Positions 56,607-64,000 of a stretch of DNA of 64,000 bases are shown here, piece after piece. Positions within the stretch are counted from its first letter, which is position 1; every line of letters begins with the position of its first letter. The stretch is from Rodentibacter pneumotropicus DSM 21403 (GTDB lineage Bacteria; Pseudomonadota; Gammaproteobacteria; Enterobacterales; Pasteurellaceae): NCBI RefSeq assembly GCF_000379905.1, contig NZ_KB904043.1, positions 1 through 64,000 on the forward strand. Reading direction: 5' to 3'. Position numbers and translations under genes: made by a program. The notes beneath the pieces are model-generated. The model made no database searches and had not been told where the DNA came from. It saw only the letters and a list, made by a program, of their open reading frames with translations.

Positions 56607-57026
56607 TTAAAATGGTACGCCGGAATATAAAATGACATTTGCGTAGGGGGAACATTCGCCACTGCGCACAATAGCTTTGCTATTTTGGGAATATTGCTTA
56701 AATGTTTCATGTGGTACAAATTCCAGCTGAATCTTATTGCCTTGGCTGACTTCAAGTTGGCTAAAGCGTGATAAAAGTGCGGTCAAAATATGAGGATTTT
56801 TAGTTTTGATTTCTTCGGCGATCACCGCGCGTTCCACAAACATTTCACTGATTACAACATCTAAGGTTTGTAAAAAACTTGGCACACCGGCGGTAAGAGC
56901 AAGATCGATGCGTTCTACTTGAACGGGTATCGGCAATCCGGCATCACAAATGGTAATGCTATCGGTATGACCTAAAGTCGCAATACAATGGGAAAGTGGC
57001 GCGTTGAGTAACATTGTTTTTTTCAT
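56607..57026 (-). CDS. rbsD: D-ribose pyranase RbsD
   Basis: RbsD interconverts the pyranose and furanose forms of ribose, helping RbsK. The 139-residue form starts [22 protein letters not shown], with the catalytic His and Asp near residues 20 and 28, and ends [15 protein letters not shown] longer open frame to 57101 runs through the operator and is not used. It is the first gene of rbsDACBKR. Confidence 0.94.
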   Translation of the reverse strand: MKKTMLLNAPLSHCIATLGHTDSITICDAGLPIPVQVERIDLALTAGVPSFLQTLDVVISEMFVERAVIAEEIKTKNPHILTALLSRFSQLEVSQGNKIQLEFVPHETFKQYSQNSKAIVRSGECSPYANVILYSGVPF

Positions 57027-57047
57027 CGAAAAATCCTTTTTAGGTTT

Positions 57048-57063
57048 ATCGAAACGTTTCGAT
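57048..57063. promoter_or_regulatory. RbsR operator
   Basis: ATCGAAACGTTTCGAT is a perfect 16-bp palindrome with the LacI-family centre AACGTT, 22 bases upstream of rbsD. It is close to the E. coli RbsR site. Confidence 0.8.
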
Positions 57064-57114
57064 GAGTGAATGATAGAGAGAAAAAGTAAAAAAACAATCA
57101 CCGGATTTCAAATT

Positions 57115-57130
57115 TGAGACAGCGATCACA
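57115..57130 (-). promoter_or_regulatory. Candidate CRP site of the rbs operon
   Basis: TGAGA-N6-TCACA matches nine of ten consensus positions, about 60 bases upstream of the RbsR operator centre. It fits catabolite activation of rbs; artI lies in the other direction. Confidence 0.55.
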
Positions 57131-57254
57131 GAATTTTTATGCCATAATCAAGCAAGTTTAAATAAATCATTATAAATAATTGCTGAATATTTATTCGGTT
57201 TTATTTAATGTATATGTATTTTAAGAATCAAGAGGCAAACACAGGGAGAGGATA

Positions 57255-57977
57255 ATGAAGAAACAACTTTTACTCGGTATTTTTTTAGGTGCGGTGAGTG
57301 TTACTACCAATGCGGAGGAATTAACGTTCGGCACAGAACCGAGTTATCCACCGTTTGAAGTAACAACGGAGAAAGGTGAGTTGATTGGGTTTGATATTGA
57401 TATTGCACAAGCGGTTTGCAAAGAAATTCAAGCCACTTGTCATTTTAAAACTATGCCGTTTGATTCGTTAATTCCCAGTTTGAAAGCAAAACGCTTTGAT
57501 GCGGCGATGTCGGCAATTGATATTACGCCGTCCCGTGAAAAACAGGTTTTATTCAGTGATCCCTATTACGATAGTTCTGCGAGCTACATTGCATTGAAAG
57601 GCAAAGGAAATTTGGCGACGGCGAAAAATATCGGTGTACAAAACGGTTCGACTTTCCAGCAATATACCGTTTCTGAAACGCCTCAATATTCACCAAAATC
57701 TTATGTGAATTTGCAAGATGCGATTTTGGATTTACAAAACGGACGGATTGATATTGTGCTGAGTGATACGGCACTACTGGCGGATATAATGAAGAAAGAG
57801 CCGAATATTGAATTTATCGGTGAAAAAGTGATCAATGAAAAATATTTTGGTCGCGGTGTTGGGATTGCATTAAACAAATCCAATAAAGCCTTGCAAGAAC
57901 GTTTAAATCAAGGATTGAAAGCGATTAAAGAAAAGGGTGAATATCAAAAGATCTATGATAAATGGATGAAAAAGTAA
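57255..57977 (+). CDS. ArtI-like arginine / basic amino acid periplasmic binding protein
   Basis: The 240-residue protein has a signal peptide ending VTTNA-EE and a family 3 solute-binding domain ([12 protein letters not shown] near residue 25, [14 protein letters not shown] near 45, [24 protein letters not shown] near 80). It is very like ArtI/ArtJ. No permease or ATPase gene accompanies it, so it must use a transporter encoded elsewhere or be a duplicate receptor. Ornithine or arginine supply would fit the speF-potE operon nearby. GGGAG lies before the ATG. Confidence 0.85.
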   Translation: MKKQLLLGIFLGAVSVTTNAEELTFGTEPSYPPFEVTTEKGELIGFDIDIAQAVCKEIQATCHFKTMPFDSLIPSLKAKRFDAAMSAIDITPSREKQVLFSDPYYDSSASYIALKGKGNLATAKNIGVQNGSTFQQYTVSETPQYSPKSYVNLQDAILDLQNGRIDIVLSDTALLADIMKKEPNIEFIGEKVINEKYFGRGVGIALNKSNKALQERLNQGLKAIKEKGEYQKIYDKWMKK

Positions 57978-57999
57978 TTTAAAAAAACGGTAAAAACAG

Positions 58000-58035
58000 A
58001 CCGCACTTTGGGTAGACAAAGTGCGGTTTTTTTTT
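58000..58035 (+). terminator. Terminator of inverted uptake signals after the artI-like gene
   Basis: ACCGCACTTT (58000-58009) and AAAGTGCGGT (58018-58027) pair across 8 bases and are followed by nine T. Confidence 0.88.
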
Positions 58036-58074
58036 CATTTCATTAAATCAATGCGGTGTTTATTAACAGAAGCA

Positions 58075-58100
58075 ATAAAAAAGCCCACGCTAACGTGGGC
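58075..58100 (-). terminator. potE terminator
   Basis: GCCCACG (58083-58089) and CGTGGGC (58094-58100) form a stem with loop CTAA; a T-run follows on the minus strand. It lies 19 bases after the potE stop. Confidence 0.85.
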
Positions 58101-58118
58101 AAAGGGAGTAAGAAAATT

Positions 58119-59438
58119 TTACTCTTTAACTGACCGACGAAGATCAAATTTATAAGAGACAAAGCCGTATAATGTCCAACCGATAAAGGTAGCGATTGAA
58201 CCATATAACATGGCTTGCTCACCTGCCGCATAAAGGGCATATATACTATATATCGAACCAATAAATGCAACGAACACGGTTGTTTTATATTTTCGTGTTG
58301 GAACATTTTCCACTTTTAGTAGAACAGCTAGTGCAGCCATGGAAAGTAAGTATGGAATAACATTAGTTACCACGGCTAAATCAACCAATACATTAAATTG
58401 TTTATTTAGCGATGGGCTGATTGTCAATAAAGATAATAGGGTTTGAATTGCTGTAATGGTGACCATACCGATAATCGGTGCGTCTTTACTGGTGACTTTT
58501 TTGAAAAATGCCGGAAAGTATCCTTCCTCTGCTGAAGATTTAAATACTTGTGCAATGGTGAATTGCCAGCCTAATAAGGAACCGAAGCAAGACATAACCA
58601 TTAAGCCCATAATGACTTTACCGACGGTTTCATTAAACATATGGGCAAATGCCAACCCGAATGGTGCGGTAGACTGTGCTAAATCCATATTTGGTACAAT
58701 ACCGGCAATCACGTTGGTTGAGACAATATAGATTACTGCCGCACCAATTGTTCCACCTAATACGGCGATAGGTACGTTTTTTTCCGGATTTTCAACGGCA
58801 TCGGCATTTGCACAAGCTGATTCCAAACCTAAAAATGCCCATAAGGTCATAGAAATAGAGACACCAATTGCTTCAAAGGTTGGGACATTGTGAGGATTCC
58901 AAGAGTTTATATATAGTGAACCATCAAACCAGTACCAACCGACGATACAAAGACCAACAACGGGAATGATCACTCCCCAAATCGTGAATGAACTAATATT
59001 CCCTGTAATTCTTGCGCCGCCAAAGTTAAGGACAGTGGCAAGCCACAAGGTAAAAATTGTCCATAATGCAATGGATAACGGTGAAAGGGTTGTGCCTAAC
59101 AGTTCGGAACCGTAGCCCACCGCAGAAATTGCAATTGCCGTGTTGGCGATAACTAAAGAGACACCATAGGTGTAATTTGCCATGAAGTTACCCGCTTTAC
59201 CGAAAGAATATTCGGCATAGCCACCCATACCGCCGGATTTTTTACTGAACATTCCGCATTGTGCAAATGCGTAAGCAAGAGCGGTTGAACCGACAGCGGT
59301 AACCAGCCAAGATATGATAGAAATAGTTCCAATTTCTGCTAGTTTTGTTGGTAGCATGATAATACCGGAGCCCATCATATTTACCATGGTGAGAATGGTA
59401 AGTTGTACCACACCAATTTTATTACTTTTTGTACTCAT
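58119..59438 (-). CDS. potE: Putrescine/ornithine antiporter PotE
   Basis: PotE exchanges ornithine for putrescine across the inner membrane. With SpeF it consumes protons. The 439-residue APC-family protein has about twelve membrane segments, the N-terminal MVNMMGSGIIMLPTKLAEIG motif and SMTLWAFLGLESACANADAV near 195, with the substrate-binding Glu conserved. It lies 60 bases after speF. That gap contains an inverted uptake-signal pair (59450-59488) without a T-run, so readthrough is likely. Confidence 0.94.
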   Translation of the reverse strand: MSTKSNKIGVVQLTILTMVNMMGSGIIMLPTKLAEIGTISIISWLVTAVGSTALAYAFAQCGMFSKKSGGMGGYAEYSFGKAGNFMANYTYGVSLVIANTAIAISAVGYGSELLGTTLSPLSIALWTIFTLWLATVLNFGGARITGNISSFTIWGVIIPVVGLCIVGWYWFDGSLYINSWNPHNVPTFEAIGVSISMTLWAFLGLESACANADAVENPEKNVPIAVLGGTIGAAVIYIVSTNVIAGIVPNMDLAQSTAPFGLAFAHMFNETVGKVIMGLMVMSCFGSLLGWQFTIAQVFKSSAEEGYFPAFFKKVTSKDAPIIGMVTITAIQTLLSLLTISPSLNKQFNVLVDLAVVTNVIPYLLSMAALAVLLKVENVPTRKYKTTVFVAFIGSIYSIYALYAAGEQAMLYGSIATFIGWTLYGFVSYKFDLRRSVKE

Positions 59439-59498
59439 AATTTATTCCTCAAGTGCGGTCAATATTCTCATTGAAAAATGACCGCACTTTTTTAGCGA

Positions 59499-61661
59499 TT
59501 AATGTTCATTTAATACATAGCCATACGCACGAGTCCGTCCGTCAGGATCTTTTTGTAGATAGACCCCTTGGATTTCCGGTGCGAAGCCCGGTAAGGTATT
59601 AATGCCTTCTTCTAGCGCTAAGAAATATTGTTGAGCGGTTGTACTCCATCTTTCTCCCGGTACGACGCATAAGACTCCCGGAGGATAAGGAAGCGCTCCT
59701 TCTGCTGCAATTCTGCCCACAATGTCGGTGAGTGAAATTAATTCCACATTGTTGCGAATTAACTCGACATTGGCATTGTGAGGATTCATTGCATATTCAG
59801 GTAGGGTAGCTTTACGGAATAAGTCTTTTTGTAATTGTTTTACATTGCGACTGACATAGAGATCATGCATTTCTTGGCATAATTGACGAATGGTATAACC
59901 TCTGTACCGTTCCTCATTATTTTTGTAAACGGTTGGTAATACGTCTTGTAATAACGAATCTTGTTTGATATGTTTTTCAAATAATGCGATTTGGGCGACT
60001 AAGGTTTGCATTTTTGTTAAGGTTTCAGCAGGCGTTAACAAAAATAGGATGGAGTTCAAATCGCATTTTTCCGGAATGATGCCGTTTTCACGCAGGTAGT
60101 TTGCTAGGATTGTGGCCGGAATACCGAAAGATTCATATTCACCGCTTTCTAAGCTAATACCCGGTGTGGTGAGCAAGAATTTGCAAGGATCAACGAAGTA
60201 TTGTTCATCTTCGTAACCTTCAAATTTATGCCATGTATCAGTTGGATGGAATTTGAAGAACTCAAGGTTTGTAGCGATTTCTTCAGTATCGTAATCTTGC
60301 CATTTTTTGCCTTTTATCGTAGTTGGAATAAACGGACGAATAAGGTCACAGTTATTTAAGACTAATTTACGTGCCTCAATCCCTACTTTTACACAATCAT
60401 GCCATAAACGGCGACCGGCTGAGCTACCTTGAATTTTGGCATTTACATCAAGTGTTGCGAATAATGGGTAGAATGGGCTGGTAGAAGCATGCAACATAAA
60501 GGCATTATTAAAGCGTTTATGATTAACATAACGACTTTGACCTTTGATATGTTTATCTTTTTTGTGGATTTGGGAGGCCTGTGAGAAACCTGCTTGTTGT
60601 TTATGAACGGATTGTGTCACGATAATGCCGGGATCGTTTTCATTCAGTTCTAACAAAAGAGGAGAACAATCTTTCATCATTGGAATGAATTGTTCGTAAC
60701 CTACCCAAGCGGAGTCAAATAAAATATAGTCGCAAAGGTGACCAATTTTATCCACCACTTGACGTGCGTTATAGATCGTGCCGTCATAAGTACCTAATTG
60801 AATAACGGCTAAACGGAACGGGCGTTTTTTATCCGCACTTTCTGGCGCGACTTCTTTAATTAAATCCCTTAAATAGCCCTCTTCAAAGCAGTGACTATCA
60901 ATACCGCCGATAAATCCGAATGGATTACGTGCTGTTTCAAGATAAATAGGGGTTGCACCTGCTTGAACTAATGCACCGTGATGGTTGGATTTATGGTTGT
61001 TTCGGTCGAATAAAACAAGATCACCCGGCGCTAGAATGGCATTTAATGCCACTTTATTGGCAGAAGATGTGCCGTTTAATACGAAATAAGTTTTATCGGC
61101 ATTAAACACTTGTGCCGCGTGCTTTTGTGCATCACAAGCTGCCCCTTCATGAATAAGTAAATCACCTAATTTAACGTCGGCATTACAAATATCCGAACGG
61201 AAAATGTTTTCTCCGTAGAAATCATAAAGGAAGCGGCCAGCAGGATGTTTGCGGTAATATTGACCGCCTTGGTGTCCCGGACAGTCAAAGGCAATATTCC
61301 CCATTTCCACGTATTCGCTAAGCATTTTGAAGAATGGAGGAAGCATTTTTTCTTCGTAAAGTTTAGCGGCAGTTTCAATTTGACGACTATAAAGCCGGAT
61401 ATCATAACCATTGAGATCTTGGATATGGTAAACAGAATCATAAAATTCCGGTGAAAGTGGTTGCTCGGCTGTTTGAACAACAAAGACGGGAATATTAAAT
61501 TCAGTTTCTTTGATAGAACCAATAAATTGATCTACATCGAAAGAGCTTAATACAATAGCAGCGACATCAGTAAAATCAGTTTGTTTGATTTCTACCATAT
61601 CTCTTTGAGTTAAGAAATATTGGGTAACTGTCGGGCTAAATGCAATTTTTAATTTAGGCAT
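59499..61661 (-). CDS. speF: Inducible ornithine decarboxylase SpeF
   Basis: SpeF decarboxylates ornithine to putrescine, using protons at low pH. The 720-residue fold-type I PLP enzyme has an N-terminal response-regulator-like wing domain, the DCPGHQGGQYYRKHPAGRFLYDFYGEN segment near 155, and the PLP lysine in TQSVHKQQAGFSQASQIHK near 355. The start at 61661 has AAGGAG and gives the family length; a longer open frame adds 20 residues. It is controlled by the upstream leader speFL and co-transcribed with potE. Confidence 0.96.
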   Translation of the reverse strand: MPKLKIAFSPTVTQYFLTQRDMVEIKQTDFTDVAAIVLSSFDVDQFIGSIKETEFNIPVFVVQTAEQPLSPEFYDSVYHIQDLNGYDIRLYSRQIETAAKLYEEKMLPPFFKMLSEYVEMGNIAFDCPGHQGGQYYRKHPAGRFLYDFYGENIFRSDICNADVKLGDLLIHEGAACDAQKHAAQVFNADKTYFVLNGTSSANKVALNAILAPGDLVLFDRNNHKSNHHGALVQAGATPIYLETARNPFGFIGGIDSHCFEEGYLRDLIKEVAPESADKKRPFRLAVIQLGTYDGTIYNARQVVDKIGHLCDYILFDSAWVGYEQFIPMMKDCSPLLLELNENDPGIIVTQSVHKQQAGFSQASQIHKKDKHIKGQSRYVNHKRFNNAFMLHASTSPFYPLFATLDVNAKIQGSSAGRRLWHDCVKVGIEARKLVLNNCDLIRPFIPTTIKGKKWQDYDTEEIATNLEFFKFHPTDTWHKFEGYEDEQYFVDPCKFLLTTPGISLESGEYESFGIPATILANYLRENGIIPEKCDLNSILFLLTPAETLTKMQTLVAQIALFEKHIKQDSLLQDVLPTVYKNNEERYRGYTIRQLCQEMHDLYVSRNVKQLQKDLFRKATLPEYAMNPHNANVELIRNNVELISLTDIVGRIAAEGALPYPPGVLCVVPGERWSTTAQQYFLALEEGINTLPGFAPEIQGVYLQKDPDGRTRAYGYVLNEH

Positions 61662-61701
61662 ATTAACTCCTTGTTTATATTTTGAGATGAAAAAGCTTCT
61701 T

Positions 61702-61775
61702 GCATTATAAAAATAATGCATGCTTTATTTTTTAAATAATAAGAGTGTATGTCGCTAATTAATAAATATTAGCGA
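61702..61775 (-). promoter_or_regulatory. Structured spacer between speFL and speF
   Basis: The 228-base spacer holds no gene. Two hairpins are visible: GCATTAT/ATAATGC (61702-61708 with 61713-61719) and TCGCTAAT/ATTAGCGA (61752-61759 with 61768-61775). In E. coli the same region contains a Rho-dependent terminator that SpeFL arrest overcomes; a comparable role is inferred here, with no clear T-run terminator seen. Confidence 0.45.
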
Positions 61776-61889
61776 TGTGGTCTTTTTTATTTAAAATAGG
61801 GAGTGTTGCTTTAAATAAAAATAACGAAACAATTTATTGTGTTATATTTATTTTTAAAGCTAAGTTCTCTCTAAATAGTGGACACACTA

Positions 61890-61994
61890 CTAGAGAAATA
61901 AACAGAATGGCTTATGGGGTACAAAAATAGAGTAAGATAAACACGAGCGATGAGAGGGTTTCATGATATGTCTTGTGCGGCGGATATGCGCCAT
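61890..61994 (-). CDS. speFL: Ornithine-sensing leader peptide SpeFL
   Basis: The 34-codon frame upstream of speF begins MAHIRRTRHIMKPSHR and ends in FCLFL. E. coli SpeFL is also 34 residues and contains HIRRTTHIMKFAHR. The ornithine-sensor motif HIRRxxH and the following HR are kept exactly. Ornithine binds this peptide in the ribosome tunnel and halts translation, which allows transcription of speF. The C-terminal effector half has diverged (SCLSYSIFVPHKP). A moderate SD (AAAAGG) is inside a hairpin. An upstream repeat-containing ORF lies just ahead. Confidence 0.9.
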   Translation of the reverse strand: MAHIRRTRHIMKPSHRSCLSYSIFVPHKPFCLFL

Positions 61995-62002
61995 TAAAGA
62001 AC

Positions 62003-62025
62003 GACCTTTTATTGGATTAAAGGTC
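62003..62025 (-). promoter_or_regulatory. Hairpin covering the speFL ribosome binding site
   Basis: GACCTTT and AAAGGTC (62003-62009 with 62019-62025) form a 7-bp stem with a 9-base loop. In the leftward mRNA the 3' arm contains the AAAAGG of speFL, and the 5' arm contains the TAA stop of the upstream ORF. Confidence 0.6.
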
Positions 62026-62121
62026 AAAAGGCGTAAAATCCTTGTATGTATGTATGTATGTATGTATGTATGTATGTATGTATGTATGTATGTATGTATG
62101 TATGTATGTATGTGCTTGCAT
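62017..62121 (-). CDS. Upstream ORF spanning the tetranucleotide tract, ahead of speFL
   Basis: An ATG at 62121 follows a near-perfect AGGAGG by 5 bases, the strongest ribosome binding site in this region. It encodes MQAH, then repeats of TYIH through the tract, then KDFTPFDL and TAA (34 residues). It stops 22 bases before the speFL ATG. With one repeat fewer, or two more, it would read in frame into SpeFL; with one more it would stop at a TGA a few bases earlier. Whether it is translated is untested, but the ribosome binding site is unlikely to be chance. Confidence 0.55.
   Translation of the reverse strand: MQAHTYIHTYIHTYIHTYIHTYIHTYKDFTPFDL
62043..62113. repeat. Tetranucleotide tract (TATG)n, about 17.75 units
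   Basis: Seventy-one bases repeat with a period of four without interruption. Tetranucleotide tracts of this length in Haemophilus and relatives are typically phase-variable through slipped-strand mispairing. This one lies within the speF leader, 49 bases upstream of speFL. Confidence 0.95.
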
Positions 62122-62214
62122 AGAATCCTCCTCACATCTATACAATTAAATAGACCTTATTAGTCATTATTCTGTACTTTATTAAAAATAGAATCAATAA
62201 TAAATTTTTAAAAA

Positions 62215-62230
62215 TGTGATCTCTATCAAA
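62215..62230. promoter_or_regulatory. FNR/CRP-like site between divergent speF and pepE operons
   Basis: GTGAT-CTCT-ATCAA (62216-62229) matches the FNR consensus TTGAT-N4-ATCAA at nine of ten positions read on the minus strand, and TGTGA-TCTCTA-TCAAA matches CRP at eight of ten. The 385-base region 61995-62379 otherwise holds the upstream ORF and repeats and a very AT-rich stretch with no gene. Confidence 0.5.
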
Positions 62231-62379
62231 ATAAATTTTATTTTTTAATCTTTTATAACATTTGTTTAACAATGGTTTTATTTATTCTAATGTTTAATAT
62301 AAATAAAATTTTATGTTTATTTTAATTTTCTATAAGTATAATGCTGATATTGTTAATTATATAACAGGACGAGATAAAT

Positions 62380-63084
62380 ATGAAAAATATACTACTTCTC
62401 AGCAGTTCAAAATACAAAGAAACGGGGTATTTAGAACACGCATTGCCTTGGTTACAGCAATTTTTAGCGGATTATCGTGGTAAAAAAATCGCTTTTGTTC
62501 CTTATGCCGGAGTACGTCGAACTTTCGATGAGTATGAAAAAACTGTACAAGAGGCCTTGTCAGATGTAGAGATGGAAATTATTTCTGTTCATCATGGTAA
62601 ACAACATCGTGATATTATTGAACAGTCAGATGTGATTGCAATTGGTGGAGGTAACACGTTTTGTTTATTGAAACAACTTTATGAAAATAATTTGATTGAG
62701 GCTATTCGGGAAAAAGTGAATGCCGGAACCCCCTATTTTGGTTGGAGTGCCGGGGCAAATGTGGCAGGCGGTTCTATTATGACAACAAACGATATGCCAA
62801 TTACTTATCCCCCTTCTTTTTCTGCATTGCAATTATTTCCTCATCAAATTAATCCTCACTTTATTTCCGGTAAAATGCAAGGTCACAATGGCGAAAGTCG
62901 CGAAGAGCGGTTGGCTGAATTTTTACTCGTTAATCCGACCGCACTTGTCTATGCGTTACCGGAAGGCTCTGCATTGCATATTCAAGGAGGGCTGGCGACA
63001 GTGCTGGGTGAGAGTCCTATTTTACGTTTCAGTGAGGGTATGCAATGTGACCCCCTTGCTGTGAATCACAGTTTTTCTTATTAA
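62380..63084 (+). CDS. pepE: Alpha-aspartyl dipeptidase PepE (peptidase E)
   Basis: PepE cleaves dipeptides with N-terminal aspartate. The 234-residue class-I-amidotransferase-like serine peptidase has the nucleophile in [14 protein letters not shown] near residue 123, with [12 protein letters not shown] near 87 and [11 protein letters not shown] near 160. It is followed 18 bases later by dcuC, which suggests that released aspartate feeds C4-dicarboxylate exchange under anaerobiosis. AGGACG precedes the ATG. Confidence 0.93.
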   Translation: MKNILLLSSSKYKETGYLEHALPWLQQFLADYRGKKIAFVPYAGVRRTFDEYEKTVQEALSDVEMEIISVHHGKQHRDIIEQSDVIAIGGGNTFCLLKQLYENNLIEAIREKVNAGTPYFGWSAGANVAGGSIMTTNDMPITYPPSFSALQLFPHQINPHFISGKMQGHNGESREERLAEFLLVNPTALVYALPEGSALHIQGGLATVLGESPILRFSEGMQCDPLAVNHSFSY

Positions 63085-63102
63085 CCTAAAAGGAACATTA
63101 TT

Positions 63103-64000
63103 ATGGAAGTATTTAAATCTTTGGTGGCAATTATTGGTATTCTTGCCACCATTTATTTTTTGATCAAAAAGTCGGAAACAAGAACCGTATTAATCGGTGC
63201 CGGTTTATTGATGTCAATTGTTACATTAAACCCAATGGGCGCACTTGATGCCTTTGCAAAGAGTATGACATCCGGTGGGTTGATTATGGCGATTTGTTCC
63301 AGTATGGGGTTTGCCTATGTGATGAAATACACACAATGTGATACACATTTGGTGCATTTACTGACTAAACCGTTAAGCGGACTAAAATTTTTCTTAATTC
63401 CTATTGCCACCATTATTACTTTCTTTATTAATATCGCGATTCCTTCTGCTGCCGGTTGTGCGGCGGCGGTGGGTGCAACATTAATCCCAGTGTTAAAAAG
63501 TGCAGGTGTTCGTCCTGCCACTGCGGGAGCTGCTATTCTAGCGGGAACCTTTGGTTCAATGATGAGTCCGGGATCTTCCCATTCCGCCATGATCAGTGAA
63601 ATGTCCGGTTTAACCATCACTCAAGTGAACCTTTCCCACGCTCCCTACAATATGATTGCTGGCGCGATCGGTGCGGTTGTATTGACAATTTTAGCTCTTG
63701 TTTTTAAAGATTATGGCGAAGAACACCGTAAAGCCTATCTTGCCGAACAAAAAGAAAGTGAAACCCAAACGGCACAAGGGGTGAATGTACTCTATGCTAT
63801 TGCGCCATTATTGCCATTGATCATTTTGGTTATTGGTGGCACATCCTTACAACAAACGCCGGGTCTTGAATGGACAAAAATGGGCGTACCGCAAGCCATG
63901 CTAATCGGCGCAATTTACAGCATTATTGTTACCCGCATTTCACCTGTCAAAATCACAGAGGAATTTTTTAATGGTATGGGAAATTCTTACGCTAACGTGC
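63103..64000 (+). CDS. dcuC: DcuC-family anaerobic C4-dicarboxylate transporter, 3' end beyond the window
   Basis: The open frame of 299 codons from the ATG at 63103 (AAAGGAA upstream) encodes membrane segments throughout. FINIAIPSAAGCAAAVGATLIPVL near 108 and AILAGTFGSMMSPGSSHSAM near 145 are characteristic DcuC hairpin motifs. DcuC exports succinate or exchanges C4-dicarboxylates in fermenting cells. It is in an operon with pepE. The protein is incomplete; about one third is missing if it has the usual length. Confidence 0.88.
   Translation, partial: MEVFKSLVAIIGILATIYFLIKKSETRTVLIGAGLLMSIVTLNPMGALDAFAKSMTSGGLIMAICSSMGFAYVMKYTQCDTHLVHLLTKPLSGLKFFLIPIATIITFFINIAIPSAAGCAAAVGATLIPVLKSAGVRPATAGAAILAGTFGSMMSPGSSHSAMISEMSGLTITQVNLSHAPYNMIAGAIGAVVLTILALVFKDYGEEHRKAYLAEQKESETQTAQGVNVLYAIAPLLPLIILVIGGTSLQQTPGLEWTKMGVPQAMLIGAIYSIIVTRISPVKITEEFFNGMGNSYANV

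Noticed and set aside
59450-59488. Uptake-signal pair between speF and potE as a terminator
   Set aside because: On the transcribed strand no T-run follows the second arm, and the potE start is close; it is more likely an uptake site in a cotranscribed spacer.
62043-62113. Tetranucleotide tract as a CRISPR array or tandem protein repeat
   Set aside because: The unit is 4 bases with no spacers, and the encoded TYIH repeat follows from the period alone. It is a simple sequence repeat.

Overview
The window is chromosomal DNA from a member of the Pasteurellaceae in the Haemophilus / Aggregatibacter / Pasteurella group. The main evidence is the Hin-type DNA uptake signal core AAGTGCGGT, present by eye about 45 times in either orientation outside 31.5-41.9 kb and often as inverted pairs that act as terminators. 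Gene content and sequence also fit: duplicated-HPr FruB, tna, rbs and speF-potE clusters, and a remnant that looks like IS1016. The adjacency rsmG-mnmG-oriC-mioC argues against H. influenzae itself, where, from memory, rsmG and mnmG are separated. I do not assign a species.

Layout. 0-12.5 kb, minus strand: the first codons of a probable VgrG, sdhE, the fructose PTS operon fruBKA, a lipoprotein, a CNNM/CorC protein, a DUF1523 protein, tatD-holB-tmk-mltG, surA and pyrR. 12.5-22.7 kb: the whole F1Fo ATP synthase operon (atpIBEFHAGDC), rsmG and mnmG, then a replication origin (oriC, about 22.32-22.70 kb) with four DnaA boxes and ten GATC sites. 22.7-31.1 kb: mioC, zapB, glpX, an IS remnant, ggt, and a Usp / TAXI-TRAP transporter group. 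31.4-41.9 kb: a histidine operon with a leader peptide and attenuator. It is interrupted by five unrelated ORFs, a MITE-like palindrome and an IS200-like element, and it carries a different uptake-signal dialect (CAAGCGGT) from its surroundings. 42-48 kb: gyrB and a probably Fur-regulated CydDC-like ABC pair. 48-51 kb: tnaC-tnaA-tnaB with a CRP site. 51-57 kb: rbsDACBKR with operator and CRP sites; rbsB carries a 69-bp in-frame palindromic insertion in its signal-peptide region. 57-64 kb: artI-like, potE, speF, the ornithine-sensing leader speFL, and divergent pepE-dcuC (truncated by the window end).

The most unusual structure is upstream of speF. A tract of about 17.75 TATG/CATA tetranucleotides (62043-62113) lies inside a short ORF with a very strong ribosome binding site, directly ahead of SpeFL. 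At the present repeat number this ORF stops inside a hairpin that covers the speFL ribosome binding site. Losing one unit or gaining two would fuse it in frame to SpeFL. This predicts phase-variable control of an ornithine-responsive arrest peptide, and so of ornithine decarboxylase and the putrescine/ornithine antiporter.

Regulation across the window is largely nutritional: arrest-peptide or attenuation control of his, tna and speF; candidate CRP sites at tna, rbs and TRAP; RbsR, PurR-like and Fur-like operators; and a candidate FNR site between speF and pepE-dcuC. No tRNA, rRNA or CRISPR array was seen.
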